Made by a program: the position numbers and the translations under genes. A DNA stretch of 64,000 bases from NCBI GenBank assembly GCA_020152595.1, contig JAIGNY010001587.1, positions 2,915,501-2,979,500 on the forward strand, in the 5' to 3' direction. Below, one piece after another: positions 47,201-51,700 of this stretch; the first letter of the stretch is position 1, and each line of letters starts with the position of its first letter. Under the pieces are notes generated by a model, which was given only the letters and a program-made list of their open reading frames with translations, had not been told where the DNA came from and made no database searches. The stretch is from Chiridota heheva (taxonomy: Eukaryota > Echinodermata > Holothuroidea > Apodida > Chiridotidae).

Positions 47201-48693
47201 TCCTCGCTGCTGTGCTCAAGGAATGCAAGAAAGAAAATATCGCATACAAGATTGTGGCTCTAGATTGTCTTTCAAGCATTGTCGAATGCTATCAGATTGA
47301 CAAGTATGATGAAATCAAGGCCATTGTGTTTCCAATTGTCAAAAAGGTAAGTGAATAAGTAACTATGATCAATCTCTTAAGGTATTACTTTTGTCTGAAA
47401 AGTAATGCCTTCTTTCTTGTACCAATAGAGATCTATCTTGTAGGTTAGTGGACTAAATTTTGACAAGCTTTAGTACAGTTCTGCTTAATATGACTTGTCG
47501 CAGATTTGGAATTAATTAAAAAGTTTCCCACGGTTCTGAATTAAGGTGTCAAAAATCTTCCCACGAAAAATTAAGACAGAAATAATATTCATGTCGTTAG
47601 TACATCTTTGTGTGCTTCCCTCTTTTGCAATTGGATTCATCGCACTAATGCATGGGGGACGTTTTTAGAGCACCTATTAACCATATACTGTTACTTAATA
47701 AATCTTTATATATATTTGTGTATTTATGAAGAGGAAAAAATCCTACCGTGAATTCCGTGATTTCTCCAGATCTGCCGTGTCATTGCTTACACATACGCGG
47801 TAAAGGTATATATTGTTCTGGGGTCTCAGGGATAATTAACCTGTCTGAGTTAAATGATTGACAGCCTTTTCAACCAATCACCGCATAAATTTGTCTAGCA
47901 ACAAAATGTGCGTAACTAAGTATACTTGCTATGATAATGTTGTTAATTATTGTGCAAATGCTAATGTTGTCAACATTTGTATTGATCTCTATGGTGGGTG
48001 CAGCTTATGAATAAATATCATGGAACAAATATTTCATGATATGCAATAACATAACAATTAATACAAATTTTCATAATCGATCTGTTTATGTAAAAAAAAA
48101 GTATCGGAACCACAAAATCTTTTGGTTATTGTTGCCCCAGATTAGTTATGCAGATTTTTTGCTAGGCAAATTTATGTGGTGATTGGTTGAAATAGCTGCC
48201 AATCGTCTAACTCAGTGGGTTTAATTGGTTGACGGTTAAACAAGCCTCCAAGATGTATGGTCTGACTGGGGTGTGTTCTAGTGACATTTTGCACAACAAG
48301 ACTGATTTTTGCTGACTTTTCCATACATAGATTTCAATGCACTGTTTGTACAATTTTGAAATGTAAATTAGCAGGATCAAACTATAGCCCAAACTATTGA
48401 TTAAAGGTTTTAAGTTGGTGAAAAATGTTCAATCAGCTTCAAAAATCTCTTCTAGGCATTGGAGTAAAAAGTTTGGTTTGTTCCAACATTCTGTCAACAA
48501 GTCTTCCCTTTCCATACAATGCACAACTATTTGTTCAGGGGATAACATAAGTAATTCTTCTTATTTTGTTAATATCAGGATGTTGCAGATGACCCAGATG
48601 AGGATATGGCCAACAAGGATCGTAAGATTGAGCTGCAAAACTGTGCCTTTGCGTCTTTAGGAAACATCTGGCCTACAGAGAAGGAAACACAGG
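11056..48693 (+). CDS. ECPAS: ECPAS/ECM29 proteasome adaptor and scaffold, 19 internal exons (partial gene)
   Basis: The joined exons are 11056-11265, 13673-13787, 15346-15460, 16184-16252, 19964-20081, 23871-24041, 24699-24884, 26666-26713, 28491-28612, 32068-32230, 32740-32799, 36195-36284, 36949-37015, 37563-37654, 39201-39267, 41773-41964, 44889-45100, 47098-47346 and 48579-48693. They encode about 820 residues of continuous HEAT-repeat helices. Segments strongly recall metazoan ECM29: [87 protein letters not shown] and [19 protein letters not shown]29 is known to bind both the 20S core and the 19S regulator of the 26S proteasome and to link it to vesicles, motors and quality control of assembly, in cytosol and nucleus. 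All splice junctions are GT/AG and phase-compatible, so the gene appears intact here. Start, stop and outer exons are outside the window. Confidence 0.93.
11631..12193. mobile_element. TTAA-bounded inverted-repeat element, copy 1
   Basis: The left end TTAATGGAATATTCCCATG is mirrored at the right end by CATGTGAATATTCCTTTAA. Both tips carry TTAA. There is no open frame of note. Internal text such as CTATGACATCA recurs in the other copies of the family (16379, 25159 and 31198). It lies in the intron between exons 1 and 2. Confidence 0.75.
12328..13715. repeat. Diverged ~680-bp tandem duplication including the 5' part of ECPAS exon 2
   Basis: TTTCATTTGTATTTC, GATCAAAGAAA, TTCTTTCTCCAAAAGCAGTA and AACAAGATAACAGAAAATGT occur in the same order in copy 1 (12328-13000) and copy 2 (13008 onward). 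Copy 2 carries about 320 bp of extra sequence (roughly 13310-13630) before the genuine exon. Confidence 0.75.
12953..12998 (+). pseudogene. Decayed partial duplicate of ECPAS exon 2
   Basis: The acceptor-like CAATTCTCTCAG is followed by GCGGCGGCTTGCAGGTGGC. This parallels the real exon (GCGGCTTGCATGTGGC at 13673) for about 45 bases, with a 3-base insertion, substitutions and small indels, and then diverges with no donor. It is the exon end of the tandem duplication above. It is predicted not to be used. Confidence 0.8.
13673..13787 (+). CDS. ECPAS: ECPAS exon 2 of window
   Basis: Acceptor CCTTCAG, donor C|GTAAGT. It starts at phase 0 and ends with one base over. It encodes [18 protein letters not shown], then [20 protein letters not shown], a HEAT repeat well recognised in ECM29. 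Confidence 0.92.
13788..15062. other. ECPAS: Intron sequence, nothing recognised
   Basis: AT-rich intron between exon 2 and the duplicated exon 3 block. No element ends, tandem repeats or coding signals are clear. Confidence 0.5.
15163..15246 (+). pseudogene. Upstream duplicate of ECPAS exon 3 lacking a donor
   Basis: It keeps an identical acceptor (TTGCCGGTAG) and 84 bases of exon with the same codons ([18 protein letters not shown] and onward). The copy then runs into the duplicated intron text at 15247. There is no donor at its end. Read-through from this acceptor gives about a dozen foreign codons and a stop near 15283. Use of this acceptor would therefore truncate the protein, while skipping it restores the normal transcript. 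Confidence 0.85.
15346..15460 (+). CDS. ECPAS: ECPAS exon 3 of window
   Basis: Acceptor GCCGGTAG, donor AAACG|GTATGT. It takes one base from exon 2 and leaves two. It encodes [18 protein letters not shown], then [18 protein letters not shown], which is highly characteristic of ECM29. Confidence 0.93.
15741..16045 (+). mobile_element. tRNA-derived SINE, copy 1
   Basis: It has an internal RNA polymerase III promoter: A-box-like TAAGCCCAGTGGTTAG at about 15750 and B-box-like GGGATTGAATC at 15794-15804. The body GTGTCCTTGAGCAAGAC follows, a segment widespread in aquatic-animal SINEs. The 3' part GATTGGATTTAGTTTAACTT matches the end of the second copy at 39476-39750. It lies in the intron between exons 3 and 4. 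Confidence 0.8.
16184..16252 (+). CDS. ECPAS: ECPAS exon 4 of window
   Basis: Acceptor CATATTTTAG, donor GG|GTAAGA. It completes the Arg codon begun in exon 3 and leaves two bases. It encodes [20 protein letters not shown]. This corresponds to the polar loop between HEAT repeats in ECM29 and is less conserved than its neighbours. Confidence 0.87.
16379..16947. mobile_element. TTAA-bounded inverted-repeat element, copy 2
   Basis: The left end TTAAAGGAATTTTTCCATGG with TATATATGATAGAGA is mirrored by TCTCTATCATATATGAAA and CATGGGAATATTCCTTTAA at the right. The inverted repeats extend about 45 bases. It has an internal GATGACATCACCAAG. No transposase frame is present. Confidence 0.85.
17127..17205 (-). 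other. Hairpin and tRNA-like A-box remnant
   Basis: CATGTCTAC (17127-17135) pairs perfectly with GTAGACATG (17158-17166), with GGCC-rich sequence between. On the minus strand, GGTGTAGCGGTTATCA just beyond resembles a tRNA A box, so this may be a relic of a tRNA-derived SINE. No convincing B box is seen. Confidence 0.35.
17620..17960. repeat. Diverged ~215-bp duplication flanking the start of the 24-bp array
   Basis: TATCAGGCATGATTATTAAACTCTGCC (first 20 bases used for matching) near 17622 recurs as TATCAGGCATAATTGTTTGA near 17839. Each is followed by TATGCTCAGTCAG or TATGCTCAATCAG. The sequence between them contains early degenerate 24-bp-type units (CCATGTGGGACATGG at 17767). Confidence 0.6.
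17985..19425 (+). repeat. Minisatellite, 24-bp unit, about 60 copies
   Basis: The unit is built on GGGACATGGGGTGGGATGCC and ATGT. It is regular from about 18000 to 18780, with occasional deletions of 3-7 bases, and progressively diverged to about 19425. Because 24 is a multiple of three and the unit has few stops, frames stay open on both strands for up to 348 codons; these are repeat artefacts. It sits in the intron between exons 4 and 5 and is strongly G-rich on the transcribed-sense strand. Confidence 0.95.
19786..19920. repeat. Large foldback palindrome just before ECPAS exon 5
   Basis: The arm at 19786-19852 (for example GTGTTTATATG, ACAAAGGAC, GTGGAAT) is inverted at about 19859-19917 (ATTCCAC, GTCCTTTGT, CATATAAAC), with only a few bases between them. 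In the pre-mRNA it could fold into a hairpin of about 60 base pairs with mismatches, ending about 45 bases before the exon 5 acceptor. Confidence 0.8.
19964..20081 (+). CDS. ECPAS: ECPAS exon 5 of window
   Basis: Acceptor CTAAACAG, donor AAG|GTAGAT. It completes a Gly codon and ends at phase 0. It encodes [20 protein letters not shown], then [19 protein letters not shown], one of the most conserved ECM29 segments. Confidence 0.95.
20490..23776 (+). repeat. Minisatellite, 35-bp unit, about 94 copies
   Basis: The unit contains TATCAGGTTTGTCCATGGTC and ATATTCTAGCCTTG, with point variants (GGTATC/GTTATC, CATATT/CAGATT, CAGGTTT/CAGATTT/CAGCTTT). The right end becomes irregular from about 23460. 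It fills most of the intron between exons 5 and 6. Within it a block of 840 bp (24 units) is duplicated nearly perfectly at about 21060-21899 and 21900-22739. Confidence 0.97.
23871..24041 (+). CDS. ECPAS: ECPAS exon 6 of window (57 codons)
   Basis: Acceptor TATATTTAG, donor GTG|GTAAGG, phase 0 at both ends. It encodes [20 protein letters not shown], then [17 protein letters not shown] and [15 protein letters not shown]. It contains HEAT helices strongly matching ECM29. Confidence 0.96.
24042..24698. other. ECPAS: Intron, nothing recognised
   Basis: No repeat array, element ends or extra exon are evident. A poly-T run near 24632-24644 precedes the exon 7 acceptor region. Confidence 0.5.
24699..24884 (+). 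CDS. ECPAS: ECPAS exon 7 of window (62 codons)
   Basis: Acceptor CCTTTTCAG, donor AAG|GTTAGA (a weak-looking donor), phase 0. It encodes [19 protein letters not shown], then [19 protein letters not shown] and [16 protein letters not shown]. WRxRESSCxAL is a signature HEAT segment of ECM29. Confidence 0.95.
25159..25678. mobile_element. TTAA-bounded inverted-repeat element, copy 3
   Basis: The left end TTAAAGGGATATTGAA is mirrored by ATGGGAATATTCCTTTAA at the right, preceded by AATGAAAATTC. The inverted repeats are less perfect than in copy 2. It lies in the intron between exons 7 and 8. Confidence 0.7.
25943..26602 (+). mobile_element. Interspersed repeat (ACCTCC...GGAGGT head), short form
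   Basis: It starts with the small hairpin ACCTCCAGCAACGAAGTTGG, then ACGGAGGTTAT and a GTTT microsatellite. One copy of the block ATCAAGATATCTCAAGAACT to GATTAAAATTTGAGACAT follows. It ends with TTAGGCATGTTGGAATTA, then AGAGTGCTAACATTCTAGTT. The same head and tail bound the longer copy at 45451-46755. No coding capacity is seen. Confidence 0.75.
26666..26713 (+). CDS. ECPAS: ECPAS exon 8 of window (16 codons)
   Basis: Acceptor TATTCAG, donor AAG|GTAAGT, phase 0. It encodes [16 protein letters not shown], directly continuing DDIK of exon 7. This small exon falls at a conserved helix of ECM29. Confidence 0.93.
27247..27480. mobile_element. Fragment of a TTAAAGGTAT-headed element family
   Basis: TTAAAGGTATAGGGACAG and GATAGCAACAACATGGCTTA resemble the ends of the element at 32882-34427 and sequence near 45250-45430. 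The last also shares ACCATTTTACAGCATTT and a TTTTGTGAC segment. The right end is not identified. Confidence 0.5.
27596..27719 (+). repeat. Short tandem array, 30-bp unit, 4 copies
   Basis: The unit AAAATGCAGTTTGATTATCT plus GTGGTGTCGT repeats four times, with small changes in the first and last copies. Confidence 0.9.
28141..28373. mobile_element. Miniature hAT-like element with perfect 8-bp target duplication
   Basis: The left end CGGGGCTCGAAATTAGC and the right end (reverse complement CAGGTCTGGAAATTAGC) form inverted terminal repeats. The flanks are GGCTTATT (28133-28140) and GGCTTATT (28374-28381), a perfect 8-bp duplication as expected for hAT transposition. The 233-bp body has no coding capacity. 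It lies in the intron between exons 8 and 9. Confidence 0.85.
28491..28612 (+). CDS. ECPAS: ECPAS exon 9 of window
   Basis: Acceptor CATTTTGTAG, donor AAG|GTGCGT. It begins at phase 0 and leaves two bases. It encodes [18 protein letters not shown], then [26 protein letters not shown]...G..STV.EV is conserved in ECM29. Confidence 0.95.
28685..30892. mobile_element. Inverted-repeat element carrying a 46-bp minisatellite
   Basis: Imperfect inverted arms of about 50 bp flank the array. The left arm 28685-28734 runs from AACGTCACTT to GCGAGAAATCTG. The right arm 30844-30892 runs from CAGATTTCTCGC to AAGTGACGTT. The spacing between the two paired blocks is the same on both sides (about 38 bases), so this is one element with an amplified interior rather than chance pairing. 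The left arm starts only about 70 bp after exon 9. Confidence 0.75.
28735..30840 (+). repeat. Minisatellite, 46-bp unit, about 45 copies
   Basis: The unit contains ATCGATCACACATCCACTGG, then ACTGAACAAAGGGGCCTAAA and TCTGTT. Variants include ATCAATCA/ATTGATTA at the head and CTCTTATC in the right third. Irregular units with 1-20 base changes occur near 29345-29415 and 29970. It lies wholly inside the inverted arms of the element at 28685-30892. Confidence 0.97.
31198..31741. mobile_element. TTAA-family inverted-repeat element, copy 4
   Basis: The left end AAAGGAATGTTTCCTTGAA with TTTTCATTTTTATATATATG is mirrored by TTGAAAATGAAAATTCATGA and GAATATTCCTG at the right. The outer TTAA is degraded in this copy. 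It has an internal TTATGACATCACACTGAAC. Confidence 0.75.
32068..32230 (+). CDS. ECPAS: ECPAS exon 10 of window
   Basis: Acceptor TTTTCCCAG, donor AAG|GTAACA. It completes a Ser codon and ends at phase 0. It encodes [20 protein letters not shown], then [20 protein letters not shown] and LSLHLSE. LKPH.P.L..ALLESLS.LE is highly characteristic of ECM29. Confidence 0.97.
32231..32739. other. ECPAS: Intron with C/T-rich low-complexity stretch
   Basis: From about 32270 to 32465 the intron is almost purely C and T, with iterated CCCCTTGCCCCTCAC-like text. The rest is ordinary AT-rich intron. A frame reading on from exon 10 through this region is intron read-through. Confidence 0.8.
32740..32799 (+). 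CDS. ECPAS: ECPAS exon 11 of window (20 codons)
   Basis: Acceptor TAATTTCAG, donor TTG|GTGAGT, phase 0. It encodes [30 protein letters not shown] is an ECM29 signature, so this small exon is certain. Confidence 0.96.
32882..34427. mobile_element. TTAAAGGTATATGG-type inverted-repeat element carrying a 61-bp minisatellite
   Basis: The left end TTGAAGGTATATGGACAGGT is mirrored by ATACCTGTCCATATACCTTT at 34407 onward. The minisatellite units themselves begin with the terminal-repeat sequence (ATATGGACAGGTAGCAACC), so the array probably grew from the element's own left end. The remaining 34 to 35% (33866-34427) is single-copy sequence with no coding frame. Confidence 0.8.
32890..33865 (+). repeat. 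Minisatellite, 61-bp unit, about 16 copies
   Basis: The unit contains ATATGGACAGGTAGCAACCA, then CTTTGCCTAAATTGATACAA and ATACCCTTCATAAACACTC. The first copies read ATGCCCTTCATTAACACTAA and later copies ATACCCTTCATAAACACTCA. Both variants recur near the right end. Confidence 0.95.
34428..36194. other. ECPAS: Intron, no clear feature
   Basis: AT-rich sequence. TGATGACATCACAATAAC near 35842 resembles the internal segment of the TTAA element family and may be a relic, but matching ends were not found. Confidence 0.4.
36195..36284 (+). CDS. ECPAS: ECPAS exon 12 of window (30 codons)
   Basis: Acceptor GTTTCCATAG, donor AAG|GTAAGG, phase 0. It encodes [20 protein letters not shown], then [14 protein letters not shown]...LI.SG.G.GTK is an ECM29 signature. 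Confidence 0.95.
36285..36948. other. ECPAS: Intron, nothing recognised
   Basis: No array, element ends or coding signal are seen. Confidence 0.5.
36949..37015 (+). CDS. ECPAS: ECPAS exon 13 of window
   Basis: Acceptor TGATACAG, donor GCAG|GTAAGA. It starts at phase 0 and leaves one base. It encodes [19 protein letters not shown], then PYA, matching the HEAT repeat after GTK. Confidence 0.93.
37016..37562. other. ECPAS: Intron with CCAAT-containing inverted repeats
   Basis: TCGACCAATCAA (37171-37182) is perfectly inverted at 37368-37379, and further CCAAT/ATTGG motifs lie between them. It may be a small inverted-repeat element, but the outer ends are not defined. Confidence 0.45.
37563..37654 (+). 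CDS. ECPAS: ECPAS exon 14 of window
   Basis: Acceptor TTCCATTCAG, donor AAA|GTGAGT. It completes a Gly codon and ends at phase 0. It encodes [20 protein letters not shown], then [10 protein letters not shown], a canonical HEAT pair (GKL...L.GL.D....V.K..A.A.GHL) of ECM29. Confidence 0.95.
37655..39200. other. ECPAS: Intron with element relics
   Basis: TTAAAGGATTATTTCAGGG at 37862 to TTTTATCCTTTTTAA near 38280 may be a diverged fifth member of the TTAA family, with an internal TATGACATCACAG. ATGCAAATCCCTA ending near 39019 matches the terminus of the hAT-like element at 40516. The segment GATGAGTCAAATAAATT near 38485 recurs near 43119. No complete element could be bounded. Confidence 0.5.
39201..39267 (+). 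CDS. ECPAS: ECPAS exon 15 of window
   Basis: Acceptor GTTCTGCAG, donor GATG|GTGAGG. It starts at phase 0 and leaves one base. It encodes [20 protein letters not shown], then KD. EKLL..L...YMEK is conserved in ECM29. Confidence 0.94.
39476..39750 (+). mobile_element. tRNA-derived SINE, copy 2
   Basis: Same family as 15741-16045: A-box-like GGGTGCAGTGGTTAAGG at 39481, B-box-like GGGTTGATTGC at 39524-39534, then TGTGTCCTTGAGTAGAACAC and the tail GGCTCAAATGGATTTAACTT followed by a T run. It is diverged from copy 1, so both are old insertions. Confidence 0.78.
40516..41751. mobile_element. Non-autonomous hAT-like element adjoining exon 16
   Basis: The left end TAGGGATGTGCATTTTC is mirrored by GCGCATTCCTA-type sequence at the right (TCGCATTCCTA ending 41751). 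Both ends contain AAACGATC-type text and ACCGATAA motifs. The flanking 8-mers AAGTGAAT and AATGAACT are similar but not identical, so a target duplication is only suggested. No transposase frame is seen. The right end is 21 bases from the start of exon 16. Confidence 0.65.
41353..41496 (+). repeat. Short tandem array, 37-bp unit, 4 copies
   Basis: TTGTTTGTAATGATGATTAG plus GCCCAGCACACTGTGTA repeats four times, with two shorter diverged copies at the right. It lies inside the hAT-like element at 40516-41751. Confidence 0.9.
41773..41964 (+). CDS. ECPAS: ECPAS exon 16 of window
   Basis: Acceptor TCCTCCTTGCAG, donor CCAG|GTATGT. It completes an Asp codon and leaves one base. It encodes [20 protein letters not shown], then [20 protein letters not shown] and [21 protein letters not shown] and W..VW match ECM29. 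Confidence 0.95.
42080..42595 (+). repeat. C-rich minisatellite, about 29-bp unit, 18 copies
   Basis: The unit contains CAGTCTGTGCTGCCTGGTGC followed by CCCCTCCCC. A variant has GTGGCACCTGG in place of GTGCTGCCTGG. C runs of variable length make units of 24-31 bases. Frames open on both strands (up to 260 codons) are repeat artefacts. It lies in the intron after exon 16, starting about 115 bp past the donor. Confidence 0.95.
42718..44622. mobile_element. hAT-like inverted-repeat element (CAGGGGTCAAA ends), ~1.9 kb
   Basis: The left end CAGGGGTCAAAATTCCACTG with ACCACTGTTCC is mirrored at the right: CCACTGTTCCATGGAACAGT, then AAATTTGACCCCTG ending at 44622. ACTGTTCC/GGAACAGT motifs recur in both subterminal regions. 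A second set of element-like ends (CAGCCCTA near 43650, matching the TAGGG hAT type) suggests a nested insertion. No transposase frame was seen and the target duplication is not clean. Confidence 0.65.
44889..45100 (+). CDS. ECPAS: ECPAS exon 17 of window
   Basis: Acceptor TTTTCCTCAG, donor AAG|GTGGTG (a weak donor). It completes a Gly codon and ends at phase 0. It encodes [20 protein letters not shown], then [18 protein letters not shown] and [22 protein letters not shown] and GL.GRTW.GK match ECM29. Confidence 0.96.
45451..46755 (+). mobile_element. Interspersed repeat (ACCTCC...GGAGGT head), long form with 5 internal repeats
   Basis: It has the same head (ACCTCCGCCAATGAAGTTGG, ACGGAGGTTATG) and tail (TAGGCATGTTGGAATTACAA, AGAGTGCTTATATTCTAGTT) as 25943-26602. 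Its central block (ATCAAGATATCTCAAGAACT to GATTAAAATTTGAGACATTG and GGGGTGGGGA) is present about five times, starting near 45511, 45669, 45834, 45981 and 46138. Unit lengths are about 147-165 bp. Confidence 0.8.
47098..47346 (+). CDS. ECPAS: ECPAS exon 18 of window (83 codons)
   Basis: Acceptor TACCTTACAG, donor AAG|GTAAGT, phase 0. It encodes [19 protein letters not shown], then [19 protein letters not shown] and [33 protein letters not shown] is an ECM29 signature. Confidence 0.97.
47834..48228. mobile_element. Miniature inverted-repeat element, ~85-bp arms
   Basis: The left arm at about 47834-47919 contains TTCAACCAATCACCGCATAA and ATTTGTCTAGCAA. It is inverted at about 48143-48228 (TTGCTAGGCAAATTTATGTG, GTGATTGGTTGAA). 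The similarity runs for about 85 bases. The middle is AT-rich with no frame. It is in the intron between exons 18 and 19. Confidence 0.75.
48579..48693 (+). CDS. ECPAS: ECPAS exon 19 of window (last visible)
   Basis: Acceptor TTAATATCAG, donor CAGG|GTAAGT. It starts at phase 0 and leaves one base. It encodes [20 protein letters not shown], then [18 protein letters not shown]. The acidic linker followed by a HEAT helix (F.SLG..WP....TQ) fits ECM29. The next exon is beyond the 48-bp array, outside the window. Confidence 0.93.
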
Positions 48694-48723
48694 GTAAGTA
48701 AGGCACACTCATATGATAAGTGG

Positions 48724-51700
48724 TTGTTGCACCGATGGTAATATCAACCTCCTAAGGTGTGTTGGTTAGCCTACAAATACTGATGGTAATATCAACCTCT
48801 TAAGGTGTGTTGGTTAGTCTACAAATACCGATGGTAATATCAACCTCTTAAGGTGTGTTGGTTAGTCTACAAATACTGATGGTAATATCAACCTTTTAAG
48901 GTGTGTTGGTTAGTCTACAAATACCAATAGTAATATCAACCTTCTAAGGTGTGGTGTGTTGGTTAGTCTACAAATACCGATGGTTATATCAACCTCCTAA
49001 GGTGTGTTGGTTAGTCTACAAATACCGATGGTGATATCAACCTCCTAAGGTGTGTTGGTTAGCCTACAAATACCGATGGTTATATTAACCTCCTAAGGTG
49101 TGTTGGTTAGTCTACAAATACCGATGGTGATATCAACCTCCTAAGGTGTGTTGGTTTGTCTACAAATACCGATGGTTATATTAACCTCTTAAGGTGTGTT
49201 GGTTAGTCTACAAATACCGATGGTGATATCAACCTCCTAAGGTGTGTTGGTTAGTCTACAAATACCGATGGTGATATCAACCTCCTAAGGTGTGTTGGTT
49301 AGTCTACAAATACCGATGGTTATATTAACCTCCTAAGGTGTGTTGGTTAGTCTACAAATACTGATGGTTATATCAACCTCTTGAGGTGTGTTGGTTAGTC
49401 TACAAATACGATGGTGATATCAACCTCCTAAGGTGTGTTGGTTAGTCTACAAATACCGATGGTGATATCAACCTCCTAAGGTGTGTTGGTTAGTCTACAA
49501 ATACTGATGGTTATATCAACCTCTTGAGGTGTGTTGGTTAGCCTACAAATACTGATGGTTATATCAACCTCTTGAGGTGTGTTGGTTAGTCTACAAATAC
49601 CGATGGTGATATCAACCTCCTAAGGTGTGTTGGTTAGTCTACAAATACTGATGGTGATATCAACCTCCTAAGGTGTGTTGGTTAGTCTACAAATACTGAT
49701 GGTGATATCAACCTCTTGAGGTGTGTTGGTTAGTCTACAAATACCGATGGTTATATTAACCTCTTAAGGTGTGTTGGTTAGTCTACAAATACCGATGGTG
49801 ATATCAACCTAAGGTGTGTTGGTTAGTCTACAAATACCGATGGTGATATCAACCTCTTAAGGTGTGTTGGTTAGTCTACAAATACCAATGGTGATATCAA
49901 CCTCCTAAGGTGTGTTGGTTAGTCTACAAATACCGATGGTGATATCAACCTCCTAAGGTGTGTTGGTTAGTCTACAAATACCGATGGTGATATCAACCTC
50001 TTAAGGTGTGTTGGTTAGTCTACAAATACCGATGGTGATATCAACCTCCTAAGGTGTGTTGGTTAGCCTACAAATACCGATGGTTATATTAACCTCTTAA
50101 GGTGTGTTGGTTAGTCTACAAATACCGATGGTTATATTAACCTCTTAAGGTGTGTTGGTTAGTCTACAAATACCGATGGTGATATCAACCTCCTAAGGTG
50201 TGTTGGTTAGTCTGCAAATACCGATGGTTATATTAACCTCTTAAGGTGTGTTGGTTAGTCTACAAATACCGATGGTGATATTAACCTCTTGAGGTGTGTT
50301 GGTTAGTCTACAAATACCGATGGTTATATCAACCTCCTAAGGTGTGTTGGTTAGTCTACAAATACCGATGGTGATATCAACCTCCTAAGGTGTGTTGGTT
50401 AGTCTACAAATACCGATGGTGATATTAACCTCTTAAGGTGTGTTGGTTAGTCTACAAATACCGATGGTGATATTAACCTCTTAAGGTGTGTTGGTTAGTC
50501 TACAAATACCGATGGTGATATTAACCTCTTAAGGTGTGTTGGTTAGTCTACAAATACTGATGGTTATATCAACCTCCTAAGGTGTGTTGGTTAGTCTACA
50601 AATACCGATGGTTATATTAACCTCTTAAGGTGTGTTGGTTAGTCTACAAATACCGATGGTTATATTAACCTCTTAAGGTGTGTTGGTTAGTCTACAAATA
50701 CCGATGGTGATATCAACCTCCTAAGGTGTGTTGGTTAGTCTGCAAATACCGATGGTTATATTAACCTCTTAAGGTGTGTTGGTTAGTCTACAAATACCGA
50801 TGGTGATATCAACCTCCTAAGGTGTGTTGGTTAGTCTACAAATACCGATGGTGATATCAACCTCCTAAGGTGTGTTGGTTAGTCTACAAATACTGATGGT
50901 TATATCAACCTCCTAAGGTGTGTTGGTTAGTCTACAAATACCGATGGTTATATTAACCTCTTAAGGTGTGTTGGTTAGTCTACAAATACCGATGGTTATA
51001 TTAACCTCTTAAGGTGTGTTGGTTAGTCTACAAATACCGATGGTGATATCAACCTCCTAAGGTGTGTTGGTTAGTCTGCAAATACCGATGGTTATATTAA
51101 CCTCTTAAGGTGTGTTGGTTAGTCTACAAATACCGATGGTGATATCAACCTCCTAAGGTGTGTTGGTTAGTCTACAAATACCGATGGTGATATCAACCTC
51201 TTGAGGTGTGTTGGTTAGTCTACAAATACCGATGGTTATATCAACCTCCTAAGGTGTGTTGGTTAGTCTACAAATACCGATGGTGATATCAACCTAAGGT
51301 GTGTTGGTTAGTCTACAAATACCGATGGTGATATCAACCTCCTAAGGTGTGTTGGTTAGTCTACAAATACCGATGGTGATATCAACCTCCTAAGGTGTGT
51401 TGGTTAGTCTACAAATACCGATGGTGATATCAACCTCCTAAGGTGTGTTGGTTAGTCTACAAATACTGATGGTGATATCAACCTAAGGTGTGTTGGTTAG
51501 TCTACAAATACCGATGGTGATATCAACCTCCTAAGGTGTGTTGGTTAGTCTACAAATACCGATGGTTATATCAACCTCCTAAGGTGTGTTGGTTAGTCTA
51601 CAAATACTGATGGTTATATCAACCTCCTAAGGTGTGTTGGTTAGTCTACAAATACCGATGGTGATATCAACCTCTTAAGGTGTGTTGGTTAGTCTACAAA

